Assembly: GCF_001422045.1 (NCBI RefSeq)
Contig: NZ_LMLW01000008.1
Location: 376,501-440,500 of the forward strand
Length of the DNA stretch: 64,000 nucleotides
From: Sphingomonas sp. Leaf242
GTDB taxonomy: Bacteria; Pseudomonadota; Alphaproteobacteria; Sphingomonadales; Sphingomonadaceae
Reading direction: 5' to 3'
The first letter of the stretch is position 1. Each line of letters begins with the position of its first letter. Shown piece by piece: positions 56,200 to 64,000 of this stretch. The notes beneath the pieces were generated by a model. That model saw only the letters and a program-made list of their open reading frames with translations, did no database searches and was not told the DNA's origin. The translations under genes were made by a program, and so were the position numbers.

Positions 56200-57558
56200 C
56201 TAGTCGTAGGCGCGTTCGCCGTGTTCGCCGAGATCGAGGCCTTCGCGCTCGACTTCCTCGGAGACCCGCAAGCCGGTCAGCGCCTTGGCGATGTAGATCG
56301 CGATCACGGTGCCGATCGCCGCCCAGACGATGGTCGTGGCGACCGCCGCGACCTGGACGAACAACTGATGGCCCATGTCGAAGTCGGGCTTGCCGGGGCC
56401 GCCGAACGCGGGCGAGTAGACGATGCCGGTGCCGATCGCGCCGATCATGCCGCCGATGCCGTGGATGCCGAACGCGTCGAGCGCATCGTCATAGCCGAGC
56501 TTCGGCTTGAGGACCGTCACCGCATAATAGCAGACCACCGAGGCGACCGCGCCGAGGATGATCGCACCGAACGGGCCCGAGTTGCCGGCCGCCGGGGTGA
56601 CCGCGACGAGGCCGGCGATGATGCCCGAGCAGAAGCCGAGTGCCGAGCCCTTATGGCCGTTGACGCGCTCGATCAGCATCCAGGCAAGGCCCGCCGAGGC
56701 GGTGGCGACGAAGGTGTTGAGCATCGCGAGCCCGGCCGAGCCGTTGGCTTCGAGTGCCGAGCCGGCGTTGAAGCCGAACCAGCCGACCCAGAGCAACCCG
56801 GTACCGATGCCGGTCATCGTCAGCGAGTGCGGTGCCATGCGATCGGTGGGATAGCCGATCCGCTTGCCGAGGATCAGCGCCGCGACCAGCGCCGAGACAC
56901 CGGCGTTGATGTGGACGACGGTGCCGCCGGCGAAATCGAGCGCGCCCATCTTGAAGAACTTGCCGCCCGATGCCCACACCATGTGCGCGACCGGGAAATA
57001 CACGATCGTCAGCCACACGGCGGCGAACACCATCACCGCCGAAAACTTCATCCGTTCGACCACCGAGCCGAGCACGAGTGCGACGGTGATCGCGGCGAAC
57101 GTCATCTGGAAACAGATGAAGACATATTCGGGGATCGCGACGCCGGCGGTGAAGGTCGCCGCGGTGGAGTCTGGCGTGATGCCGCGGAGCAGCGCCTTGC
57201 CGAAGCCCGAGATATACTCGCCGCCGCCGTCGCCGAACGCCATCGTGTAGCCGTACATGACCCACAGCAGCATCGCGAGACACGCGACCGCGCCGATCTG
57301 GGTCATCGTCGACAGCATGTTCTTCGACCGGGTGAGACCGCCGTAGAACAGCGCAAGGCCGGGGACGATCATCATCAACACCAGCAGCGTCGAGGTCATC
57401 ATCCAGGCGGTATCGCCCTTGTTCACGGTCGCGACCACGGGCGCGACGACAGGGGCCACGGGTGCCGCAACCTCTTGTGCCCAGGCGGGTGCGGCAGCGA
57501 TCATCGTCGCGCCGAACCCTAGAGCCGCGACGGCAACCTTCTTCAAATCATGCTTCAT
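56200..57558 (-). CDS. amtB: ammonium transporter
   Basis: The protein is 452 residues. A signal peptide (ends APAWA-QE) is followed by eleven membrane helices. The Amt signatures are present: MIVPGLALFYGGLTRSKN, DFAGGTVVHINAGVSALV, WVGWFGFNAGSA and DDALDAFGIHGIGGMIGAIG with the pore histidines. It takes up ammonium and is gated by GlnK, encoded 11 bases upstream. Transcribed with glnK from a sigma-54 promoter, so it is induced under nitrogen limitation. Confidence 0.97.
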   Translation of the reverse strand: MKHDLKKVAVAALGFGATMIAAAPAWAQEVAAPVAPVVAPVVATVNKGDTAWMMTSTLLVLMMIVPGLALFYGGLTRSKNMLSTMTQIGAVACLAMLLWVMYGYTMAFGDGGGEYISGFGKALLRGITPDSTAATFTAGVAIPEYVFICFQMTFAAITVALVLGSVVERMKFSAVMVFAAVWLTIVYFPVAHMVWASGGKFFKMGALDFAGGTVVHINAGVSALVAALILGKRIGYPTDRMAPHSLTMTGIGTGLLWVGWFGFNAGSALEANGSAGLAMLNTFVATASAGLAWMLIERVNGHKGSALGFCSGIIAGLVAVTPAAGNSGPFGAIILGAVASVVCYYAVTVLKPKLGYDDALDAFGIHGIGGMIGAIGTGIVYSPAFGGPGKPDFDMGHQLFVQVAAVATTIVWAAIGTVIAIYIAKALTGLRVSEEVEREGLDLGEHGERAYD

Positions 57559-57569
57559 CTCGTCCCCCC

Positions 57570-57908
57570 TCAGAGCGCTGAATCGTCGGTCTCGCCGGTG
57601 CGGATGCGTACCGCCTGGCCGACGTCGAGCACGAAGATCTTGCCGTCGCCGATCGCGCCGGTGTTGGCCGATGCCTGGATCGCCTCGACCACGCGGTCGG
57701 ACAGGCTGGCGGCGCAGACCACCTCGATCTTGATCTTCGGCACCATGTTGGTGCTGTACTCGGCCCCCCGATAGATCTCGGTCTGGCCCTTCTGACGGCC
57801 GAACCCCTTGACCTCGGTGACCGTCATGCCCGCCACGCCGATCGTGGTGAGCGCTTCGCGCACCTCGTCGAGCTTGAACGGCTTGATGATGGCAATGACG
57901 AGTTTCAT
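57570..57908 (-). CDS. glnK: PII signal protein GlnK
   Basis: This 112-residue trimeric PII protein senses 2-oxoglutarate and ATP/ADP. It begins [20 protein letters not shown]; the T-loop contains the uridylylated Tyr-51 in [11 protein letters not shown], and the C-terminal [20 protein letters not shown] is the ATP-binding loop. It precedes amtB, the usual arrangement, and binds AmtB to block transport. Confidence 0.97.
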   Translation of the reverse strand: MKLVIAIIKPFKLDEVREALTTIGVAGMTVTEVKGFGRQKGQTEIYRGAEYSTNMVPKIKIEVVCAASLSDRVVEAIQASANTGAIGDGKIFVLDVGQAVRIRTGETDDSAL

Positions 57909-57941
57909 CGCGCCCCTTCCCCTTGTTACCGGGGGCGCCTC

Positions 57942-57956
57942 GCAATGTGCGTGCCA
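57942..57956 (-). promoter_or_regulatory. Sigma-54 promoter of glnK-amtB
   Basis: On the minus strand TGGCAC-GCACA-TTGC matches the sigma-54 consensus TGGCAC-N5-TTGC exactly. It lies 34 bases before the glnK ATG, so transcription should start about 20-25 bases ahead of the gene, whose ribosome-binding site is AAGGGGAAGGGG. It implies control by RpoN and an NtrC-type activator. Confidence 0.92.
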
Positions 57957-58072
57957 ATTGGGGTGTGGAGGGGTGGGTGTGCTTGCGGGGGCGAGCAGCG
58001 GGGGTTTTGGGGTTAAAACTTGTGCAGTGCGGTGCTGGTGCCTGTTTTATGGGCAGCCTTGCCGTGGTCGCT

Positions 58073-58150
58073 GTTCTCCCGCGAACGCGGGAGCCCAGGG
58101 TTACGAGCGATGGCGTTTGGGGTCCTGGACCCCCGCCTTCGCGGGGGAAC
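58073..58150. repeat. Family G palindromic repeat, copy 3
   Basis: GTTCTCCCGCGAACGCGGGA and CCCCGCCTTCGCGGGGGAAC form the ends, with CCCAGGGTTAC / GTCCTGGACC inside. It ends 25 bp from the purH stop codon. The rest of 57957-58175 shows no gene. Confidence 0.87.
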
Positions 58151-58175
58151 AGCTAGAGCGTTGCGGTCTTCGAAC

Positions 58176-59738
58176 TCAGTGGCGGAAGTGGCGCATACCG
58201 GTGAAGACCATAGCGAGGCCGGCTTCGTCTGCAGCCGCAATCACGTCGGCGTCGCGGATCGAGCCGCCGGGCTGGATCACCGCGGTCGCACCGGCCTCGA
58301 CTGCCGCGAGCAGGCCGTCGGCGAAGGGGAAGAACGCGTCGGAGGCGACCGCCGAGCCGATCGTGCGCGGGGTCGACCATCCGGCCTTCTCCGCGGCGTC
58401 CTTCGCCTTCCACGCAGCGATGCGCGCGGATTCCAGGCGGTTCATCTGGCCGGCGCCGATCCCTGCGGTGCTGCCGTCCTTGGCGTAGACGATTGCGTTG
58501 GACTTGGTGTGCTTGGCGACCGTCCAGGCGAAGCGGCAGTCGAGGAGTTCCTGCTCGGTCGGCTGGCGCTTGGTGACGACCTTCAGCTCACCCGGCGTAC
58601 CGTTGTCGCGACCCTGGACGAGCCAGCCGCCGGCGATCGACTTTACCGTCAAACCCGCACGGGCGGGGTCGGGCAGTTCGCCGGTGAGCAGCAAGCGGAG
58701 GTTCTTCTTGGCGGCGAACAGCGCGATCGCGTCCTCGTCGGCATCCGGCGCGACGACGACTTCGGTGAAGATGCCGGTAATTGCGCGCGCGGTCTCGGCG
58801 TCGAGCGTGCGGTTCACGGCGATGATGCCACCGAACGCCGACACCGTGTCGCAGGCGAATGCTGCGGCATAGGCGTCGGCGAGCGTGGCGCCGGTGGCGA
58901 CGCCGCAGGGGTTGGCATGCTTGACGATCACGACGGAGGGCTCGGCATCGCGGAATTCGGCGATCAGTTCGAGCGCGGCGTCGGCGTCGTTGAGGTTGTT
59001 GTAGCTGAGCGCCTTGCCCTGGAGCTGGCGAGCCTGGCCGATGCCGCTGACGTTGCCGGTTGCGGTGTAGAAGGCGGCGGACTGGTGCGGGTTCTCGCCG
59101 TAACGCAAGCTGTCGCCGCGCTTGAGCGTGATCGGCAGCGTGGCGGGGAACTCCTCGGCCTGGTCTACCGTGCCGAACCACGTCGCGATCGCCGAGTCGT
59201 AGGCGGCAGTGGTGGCGAAGGCCTTTGCGGCGAGGCGCTTGCGGTCTTCGAGTGTCGTGGTGCCGCCCGAGACCAGCGCATAGTCGGCGGGATCGGTGAC
59301 GATCGCGACATAGGCGTGGTTCTTGGCCGCCGAACGCACCATGCTGGGGCCGCCGATGTCGATGTTCTCGATCACGGTGTCGCGGTCGGCGCCCTTCGCG
59401 ACGGTGGCTTCGAACGGGTACAGGTTGACGATCACGAGGTCGATCGCGCCGATTTGGTGCTCGGCCATCGAGGCGGCGTGGCCGGCGTCGTCGCGCACGG
59501 CGAGCAGGCCGCCGTGGACCATCGGGTGGAGCGTCTTGACGCGGCCGTCCATCATTTCGGGGAAGCCGGTGAGTTCCGACACATCGCGGACGTTCAGGCC
59601 GGCGGCGCGGAGGGCGGTGGCGGTGCCGCCGGTGGAGACGAGTTCTACGCCGTGGCTGGCCAGCGCCTTGCCGAGATCGACGATCCCGGTCTTGTCGGAG
59701 ACGGACAGGAGCGCGCGCTTGATCGGGATGCTGGTCAT
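58176..59738 (-). CDS. purH: bifunctional AICAR formyltransferase/IMP cyclohydrolase
   Basis: This 520-residue enzyme carries out the last two steps of IMP synthesis. The N-terminal MGS-like cyclohydrolase domain begins [19 protein letters not shown] with [12 protein letters not shown], and the C-terminal AICAR transformylase has [28 protein letters not shown] and the final MRHFRH end. The start [10 protein letters not shown] is at 59738; the frame upstream is repeat DNA. Confidence 0.97.
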   Translation of the reverse strand: MTSIPIKRALLSVSDKTGIVDLGKALASHGVELVSTGGTATALRAAGLNVRDVSELTGFPEMMDGRVKTLHPMVHGGLLAVRDDAGHAASMAEHQIGAIDLVIVNLYPFEATVAKGADRDTVIENIDIGGPSMVRSAAKNHAYVAIVTDPADYALVSGGTTTLEDRKRLAAKAFATTAAYDSAIATWFGTVDQAEEFPATLPITLKRGDSLRYGENPHQSAAFYTATGNVSGIGQARQLQGKALSYNNLNDADAALELIAEFRDAEPSVVIVKHANPCGVATGATLADAYAAAFACDTVSAFGGIIAVNRTLDAETARAITGIFTEVVVAPDADEDAIALFAAKKNLRLLLTGELPDPARAGLTVKSIAGGWLVQGRDNGTPGELKVVTKRQPTEQELLDCRFAWTVAKHTKSNAIVYAKDGSTAGIGAGQMNRLESARIAAWKAKDAAEKAGWSTPRTIGSAVASDAFFPFADGLLAAVEAGATAVIQPGGSIRDADVIAAADEAGLAMVFTGMRHFRH

Positions 59739-59836
59739 GAGGGTCTTTCGTCGGGGGTCGCCGTGCGGCGGTGCTTTAGCGTCGGTTGACGCTGGGGAAC
59801 AGGGGGCGTGCGGGTGACTCCCGGTCCACCATTTCC

Positions 59837-59919
59837 CGTCATCCTGACGAAAGTCAGGATCCAGAGCCACAAGGGCAGTCGCTTGGTATCCTGGGTCCTG
59901 ACTTTCGTCAGGATGACGG
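59837..59919. repeat. Family F palindromic repeat, copy 3
   Basis: CGTCATCCTGACGAAAGTCA and TGACTTTCGTCAGGATGACG ends, GGATCCAGAGCCA inner arm. It is located between the heparinase-like gene's 3' end and purH; the rest of 59739-59971 shows no gene. Confidence 0.9.
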
Positions 59920-59971
59920 AGGTGGGTTGGGCGAGCGTGGGTCTTCGAAGTGCACGCCGGCAGACGTTAGG

Positions 59972-61708
59972 TCAGGCCTTCTTCAGTGCCCAGCTCACAC
60001 TCGCGCCGCCGGCCGCCGCTTCGCCGGTGATCATCAGCTGCTGCGTCGCGACCGGGCGACCGTCGGCGTCGATCCAGACGCTGTCCTCGACCACCAGCGC
60101 GCCGCCGCGGCAGCGGAATTGCCAGAGGGGACCGCCGGGGAGGCGGAGGATCGCGCCGAGGCCGTCCGCCGTGGGGGAGACCTGCACGCCCGCGCCCAAA
60201 TGGAAGCGGATCGCGAACAACGACAACCCGGCGCGGCGTTTGCGGCCTTGCGGCAACAGCGCGTCCTCGCCGCGGAGTTCGCGGCCGTCGCCGGTGAGCA
60301 TCAGCTGGCGGCGGTGTAGGAATCCCCAGCGGCGGACATAGCCGTCGTGGCTCGCCTCGATCCGGCTGGCGGCGTCCGATTCCTGGCGGCTGAGCTCGAC
60401 TTCGCCGACGCCGCGGCCGAGCGTGCCGTCGGTGAGGATCGCGGTCGAGTTGCTGTCGGCGATCGTCAGCGTGGAGTGGGCGGCGGTGGAGCGCAGGCCC
60501 TCGACCATCGCGGGCGGGAGTTGCGCAATGCCTGCGCGGGCGCCGCCGCAATTGACGACGACCCGCGCCGGGCCGTCGGAGAATTCGAACGCGAGCGTCG
60601 AGGCGCAGCCGCCTTCGACGAGGCGGGCGATCGGGGGCGGGGCGGCGTCGACGATCAGCACTGCAGTGCCGGCGGCGAGACGTTGATAACCCCAGTCGCG
60701 CGCCTGGCGGAGCGGGCGGGTGCGGACGCCGCTGGCCTCGATCACCGCGGCGACCTGCGTTTCGCTGGCCGGACCGCCGCCCTGCCAGCTCGACAGGCCG
60801 CGGTCGGCGTGCGCGACGCCGAGCAACGCCGCGACCATCCGGGTGAGCGTAACCGCGACGGTCTCGGGGAGTTCGGCGCTGCGCGCGGCGTAGCTTTCCT
60901 GGAGCAGGGTGAGCAGCTGGATCGAGTCGAGCAGCATCGCGGGGCTGCGCGAGACCGAGCCGCCGTCGTCGAACAGGCCCGTGCCAAGTGCGCGGAGCAA
61001 GCCTGCCTCACCAAATGCCTGGCGCGGCTCGCCGCCGGGAATGAGCAGTCCGGCCGCGACGACTCCGCACCACGCGGCGATGCGCGGCGCCCCCGCTGGC
61101 GCCTTGTCGGCATTGCGATCGAGGTGGAGCGCGCCCTTTGCGAGCGCGTTGAGCACCTTCGAACGGTAGATCTGGTCGGAGGACGACAGGATCAGCGGCG
61201 CGTGCGCGGTCCAGGCGAGAATGCGGCGGCCCCACATGTCCGGGCGCCACGCGATCCCGCCTTGCGTGTCGGCGTACGCGGTCAGCCAGAGTCCCATGAG
61301 ATATTCGGCGATCGGGGCGCCCCGCGCGCGGGTCGCGACGGTCGAGAGATCGCGCAGCCACGCGAAACTGTGGAGGTACTCGGCGAACGGCTTGGGCAGC
61401 GGTTTCGAAAGATCGAGCGTCTCGATGTCGCGCGCTTCGCCGCGGAACGAGAGGACGCCTTCCAGCAGCATCGTACCGCGCGGGATGTCGCCGAGGATGG
61501 GATCGTCGGGGACCGCGATCAGCTTCAGCGGATACCGGCCCTTGAGGCGCAGCGTGTGGAGCGGGGTGCGCCATGTCAGCCGATGAAAACGCTCGGCCAG
61601 GCGATCGGCGAGCGACAGCCCCTTGTCGCCGCCGAGCCGGATCAGGCGGCGGCCTTCGTCGATCCCGTCGGGGGCGGGATCGGTCACGGGATCACGCGGT
61701 TCGTTCAC
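59972..61708 (-). CDS. heparinase II/III family protein
   Basis: This 578-residue protein resembles the heparinase II/III-like group present in many alphaproteobacteria between rpe and purH. The N-terminal 380 residues are helical ([32 protein letters not shown]-like [14 protein letters not shown]); the C-terminal third is beta-rich with [14 protein letters not shown] and [16 protein letters not shown], corresponding to the lyase active-site region. A polysaccharide lyase role is inferred; no signal peptide is seen. The GTG start at 61708 overlaps the rpe stop (GTGA). Confidence 0.88.
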   Translation of the reverse strand: MNEPRDPVTDPAPDGIDEGRRLIRLGGDKGLSLADRLAERFHRLTWRTPLHTLRLKGRYPLKLIAVPDDPILGDIPRGTMLLEGVLSFRGEARDIETLDLSKPLPKPFAEYLHSFAWLRDLSTVATRARGAPIAEYLMGLWLTAYADTQGGIAWRPDMWGRRILAWTAHAPLILSSSDQIYRSKVLNALAKGALHLDRNADKAPAGAPRIAAWCGVVAAGLLIPGGEPRQAFGEAGLLRALGTGLFDDGGSVSRSPAMLLDSIQLLTLLQESYAARSAELPETVAVTLTRMVAALLGVAHADRGLSSWQGGGPASETQVAAVIEASGVRTRPLRQARDWGYQRLAAGTAVLIVDAAPPPIARLVEGGCASTLAFEFSDGPARVVVNCGGARAGIAQLPPAMVEGLRSTAAHSTLTIADSNSTAILTDGTLGRGVGEVELSRQESDAASRIEASHDGYVRRWGFLHRRQLMLTGDGRELRGEDALLPQGRKRRAGLSLFAIRFHLGAGVQVSPTADGLGAILRLPGGPLWQFRCRGGALVVEDSVWIDADGRPVATQQLMITGEAAAGGASVSWALKKA

Positions 61709-62361
61709 CCCCGCAACGCGGCGATGTTGGCGGCGTAGTGCGACGGCCCACCGCGGAACACCGAGGTGCCAGCGACCAGCGCGTCGGCGCCGGCTTCGAT
61801 GCAGCGCTTGGCCCATTCCGCGTCGACGCCGCCGTCCACTTCGAGATCGATCGTGCGGCCGCTCTTTTCGATCATCGTGCGGATCGCGGAGATCTTCTTG
61901 AGCTGGCTCGGGATGAAGCTCTGGCCGCCGAAGCCCGGGTTGACGCTCATCACGAGGACGAGATCGACCATGTCCATGAGGTAGTCGAGCATCTTCGCTG
62001 GCGTGCCGGGGCAGATTACGATTCCGGCGCGCTTGCCGAGGCCCTTGATGTGCTGGAGCGAGCGGTGGATGTGCGGGCCGGCCTCGTAATGCACGGTGAT
62101 GCAATCGGCGCCGGCCTCCGCGAACGCGTCGAGATAGGCGTCGACGGGCGAGATCATCAGGTGGACGTCGAACGGCTTGGTGGTGACGCCGCGGACCGAT
62201 TTCATGACCGCGGGGCCGAACGAGATGTTGGGGACGAAATGCCCGTCCATCACGTCGATGTGGATCCAGTCGGCGCCGGCCGCGTCAATGGCGCGAACTT
62301 CCTCGCCGAGTTTCGAGAAGTCGGCGGAGAGGATCGAGGGGGCGATGCGGACGGGTTGCAT
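61705..62361 (-). CDS. rpe: ribulose-phosphate 3-epimerase
   Basis: This 218-residue TIM-barrel metalloenzyme interconverts ribulose- and xylulose-5-phosphate. Motifs are [31 protein letters not shown] with metal-binding His and Asp, [14 protein letters not shown] and DLEVDGGV with the catalytic Asp. Length is normal. Its stop overlaps the heparinase-like start, so the two are coupled. Confidence 0.97.
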   Translation of the reverse strand: MQPVRIAPSILSADFSKLGEEVRAIDAAGADWIHIDVMDGHFVPNISFGPAVMKSVRGVTTKPFDVHLMISPVDAYLDAFAEAGADCITVHYEAGPHIHRSLQHIKGLGKRAGIVICPGTPAKMLDYLMDMVDLVLVMSVNPGFGGQSFIPSQLKKISAIRTMIEKSGRTIDLEVDGGVDAEWAKRCIEAGADALVAGTSVFRGGPSHYAANIAALRG

Positions 62362-62410
62362 GAGATTGTCCTAGCGCGGGATTCGTGCGGTGCGAAGGCC
62401 TTGGTTTTCG

Positions 62411-62519
62411 CCCCTCCCTGGAAGGGAGGGGTTGGGGGTGGGTCGGGTTCCGCATGTTCCTGCGGTTGCGACCCGAGCCGGCCTACCCACCCCCGGCCCC
62501 TCCCTTTCAGGGAGGGGGG
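62411..62519. repeat. Family B palindromic repeat, copy 3
   Basis: CCCCTCCCTGGAAGGGAGGG and CCCTCCCTTTCAGGGAGGGG arms with TTGGGGGTGGGTCGG and CCTACCCACCCCCGG inside. It fills the gap between rsmB and rpe, six bases from the rsmB stop. Its sequence is close to the copy inside thiD. Confidence 0.92.
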
Positions 62520-62525
62520 AAGAAT

Positions 62526-63803
62526 TTAGGTGCGCTTCAATCGAGTGATGAAGAAGCCGTCGCAGCCGCCTTGGTCGGCCAGCATGCTGGGGAGCGTGCG
62601 GATGGTGCCGGTTTCTGTTGGCGTGATGCCTGCGGGGAGTTCGGACTGGTCGACCGGGGCGATCGAATAGTCGCTGCGGGCCGCGAGGAACGCGTCGAGT
62701 TGCGCTTCACCCTCCGACGGTTCGAGCGAGCAGGTGGCGTACACTAACGTGCCGCCGGGTTTCACCCAGTCAGCTGCACGCGCGAAAATCCGCGCCTGCA
62801 ACGCCGCGGTTTCGGCGATGATCGAGGGGCGGACGCGGTGGAGGACGTCGGGGTGGCGGCGGAAGATGCCCGTCGCGCTACACGGCGCGTCGATCAGGAT
62901 CGCGTCGGCAGGCTCGGTCGGCGCCCATTCGAGGATGTCGGCGTTGACGACCTCGGCCTTCAGATGCGTGCGGTAGAGGTTTTCGCGGAGGCGCTTGATG
63001 CGGCTCTGCGAATTGTCGACCGAGGTGACGGTCCAACCGGCGCTCGCGAGTTGCAGCGTCTTGCCGCCGGGCGCCGCGCAGAGATCGAGGACATGGCCCT
63101 CCCCTTTCCCGAGCAGGCGCGCGGGGAGCGAGGCGGCGATGTCCTGGACCCACCATGCGCCGTCGCCGAAACCTGCCATGTCGGGGACCGAATCATGATC
63201 GCCGAGACGCAGGTGCCCAGGCATGAAACTCTCGCCGCCGAGTTTCTCGCGCCAGCCTTCGGTCTCGGACGGATCGGCGATCGTCAGGTCGAGCGGCGGC
63301 ACCTGCGCGATCGCGCGGCCGGCGGCGTCGACCATCTCCTCGCCCCAGGCGGCTTCCCAGCGCAGTTCGACGGGGGCCGGCAGCGTCGGCACTTCGGGGA
63401 GCAGCATGTTGGCGCGGAACAGCGTGCCGAACACGCCGTGGACCAGTTTCCGCGGGCCACCGTCCACCAAGGGCAACACGGTCGAGATCGCGGCGTGCGA
63501 GGGCGTGCCGAGGATCAGCACCTGGACGAGGGCGATCCGCAGCGCCATGCGCGCCTTCGCATCGTCGGGCAGGTTGGTCTTGGTCACCGAATCGATCATC
63601 GCGTCGAGATCGGGGAGACGGCGCAGCGTCTCGGCGGCGATCGCATGCGCGAGACCGCGATCGGGGCCGTGGATCGCGCGGGTTGCCGCGGGAAGTGCGG
63701 ATTCGAGCGACTCGCCGCGACGCAGTACGGCGTCGAGCAGGCGGAGCGCGGCGCGGCGGGTGGGGACGCCGAGCGGCTCGGGGGCGTGGGTATAGTCGGG
63801 CAT
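62526..63803 (-). CDS. rsmB: RsmB/NOP-family 16S rRNA cytosine methyltransferase
   Basis: The protein is 425 residues. An N-terminal NusB-like RNA-binding domain (VPTRRAALRLLDAVLRRGES) is followed by a methyltransferase with VLDLCAAPGGKTLQLA (AdoMet), ILIDAPCSATGIFRR (catalytic Cys motif) and VYATCSLEPSEGE (second Cys). It methylates cytosine 967-type positions of 16S rRNA. Start MPDYTHAPEP at 63803; the frame is open upstream without a better start. A specific RsmB rather than RsmF identity is likely from the NusB part. Confidence 0.92.
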   Translation of the reverse strand: MPDYTHAPEPLGVPTRRAALRLLDAVLRRGESLESALPAATRAIHGPDRGLAHAIAAETLRRLPDLDAMIDSVTKTNLPDDAKARMALRIALVQVLILGTPSHAAISTVLPLVDGGPRKLVHGVFGTLFRANMLLPEVPTLPAPVELRWEAAWGEEMVDAAGRAIAQVPPLDLTIADPSETEGWREKLGGESFMPGHLRLGDHDSVPDMAGFGDGAWWVQDIAASLPARLLGKGEGHVLDLCAAPGGKTLQLASAGWTVTSVDNSQSRIKRLRENLYRTHLKAEVVNADILEWAPTEPADAILIDAPCSATGIFRRHPDVLHRVRPSIIAETAALQARIFARAADWVKPGGTLVYATCSLEPSEGEAQLDAFLAARSDYSIAPVDQSELPAGITPTETGTIRTLPSMLADQGGCDGFFITRLKRT

Positions 63804-63907
63804 ATGAAGGTCCTTCGCGTTCGGTTTGCTGCGCGGCTTGTGGCAAAGCGGCGCGACAGGGCCCATGTGGCGGTTACGACGCCAACACGCAAATCCGGAG
63901 AGCCGCG

Positions 63908-64000
63908 ATGGGCCAGCGCCCCGATCATCTGAAGCCACCCGAATATCTGGCGAAGAACACGCCGGTGCCGAAGCCCGAGGCGATCGTGCCCGACAAGGAC
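63908..64000 (+). CDS. DUF1674-like protein (3' part outside window)
   Basis: From the ATG at 63908 31 residues are visible (MGQRPDHLKPPEYLAKNTP and on). The Pro/Lys-rich lead matches the start of sphingomonad DUF1674 proteins, which are relatives of succinate dehydrogenase assembly factor 4. The conserved C-terminal motif lies outside the window, so this rests on the lead and the position beside rsmB. Confidence 0.6.
   Translation, partial: MGQRPDHLKPPEYLAKNTPVPKPEAIVPDKD

Overview
The window is a 64 kb chromosomal segment of high G+C (about two-thirds by eye) that looks like a sphingomonad (Alphaproteobacteria, Sphingomonadales, Sphingomonas-like). The evidence is a CcrM-type GANTC methyltransferase next to rnhB, a split proton-translocating transhydrogenase (pntA part 1, part 2 and pntB) with an aa3-oxidase subunit IV-like peptide at its head, a crtY-crtI-crtB carotenoid cluster, tandem Tat-exported ferritin-like proteins and many genes of a typical sphingomonad core. 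No phage, plasmid replication gene, intact insertion sequence, rRNA or CRISPR array was seen.

Layout: 1-3.1 kb has a DUF6456 gene (cut by the edge), an XRE regulator, a small ORF, tRNA-Val(TAC) and a winged-helix regulator. 3.1-6.7 kb is the transhydrogenase operon, interrupted by a DUF559 cassette with terminal inverted repeats. 6.8-13.9 kb carries an NtrC-class regulator, bestrophin, folP, ccrM, rnhB, thiD and a DUF1272 gene. 13.9-25.6 kb carries glmM, a DAACS symporter, an aldo/keto reductase, a POT transporter, a nitroreductase, a YtrA-type GntR regulator, arylamine N-acetyltransferase, acyl-CoA dehydrogenase, tsaC and msrA. 25.6-33.3 kb has galE, a citrate-lyase-like gene, PAP2 phosphatase, tRNA-Lys(TTT), folK, two uracil-DNA glycosylases, an MBL-fold lipoprotein, DUF4337 and aguB. 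33.3-36.5 kb is an accessory stretch: a terminase-small-subunit-like HTH protein, a Phd/YefM antitoxin beside a decayed YoeB toxin, and a low-G+C two-gene module (membrane coiled coil plus TPR protein). 36.5-43.8 kb has thiC under a TPP riboswitch, two ferritin-like paralogues, MipA/OmpV, DUF2141 and a GNAT acetyltransferase. 44.3-49 kb is the carotenoid cluster with a LOG-family gene inside it. 49-55.5 kb has an ATM1-type ABC exporter, a solitary HsdR-N-like protein and a recQ-phosphatase-membrane protein operon. 56-64 kb has glnK-amtB behind an exact sigma-54 promoter, purH, a heparinase-like gene, rpe, an RsmB-type methyltransferase and the start of a DUF1674 gene.

The most striking property is the density of interspersed palindromic repeats. 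At least nine families of 70-150 bp imperfect inverted repeats (called A to I here), plus the terminal repeats of the DUF559 cassette, fill many intergenic gaps, especially between convergent genes. Two copies, from two different families, lie in frame inside essential-type genes (thiD and tsaC), where they appear to be translated as extra loops. In the transhydrogenase operon one arm of a repeat supplies the Shine-Dalgarno sequence of the next gene.

The best candidates for something undescribed are the repeat-borne protein insertions, the DUF559 cassette fitted between pntA and its second part, and the low-G+C membrane/TPR gene pair placed directly downstream of thiC. All assignments were made by reading the sequence; no database search was run.
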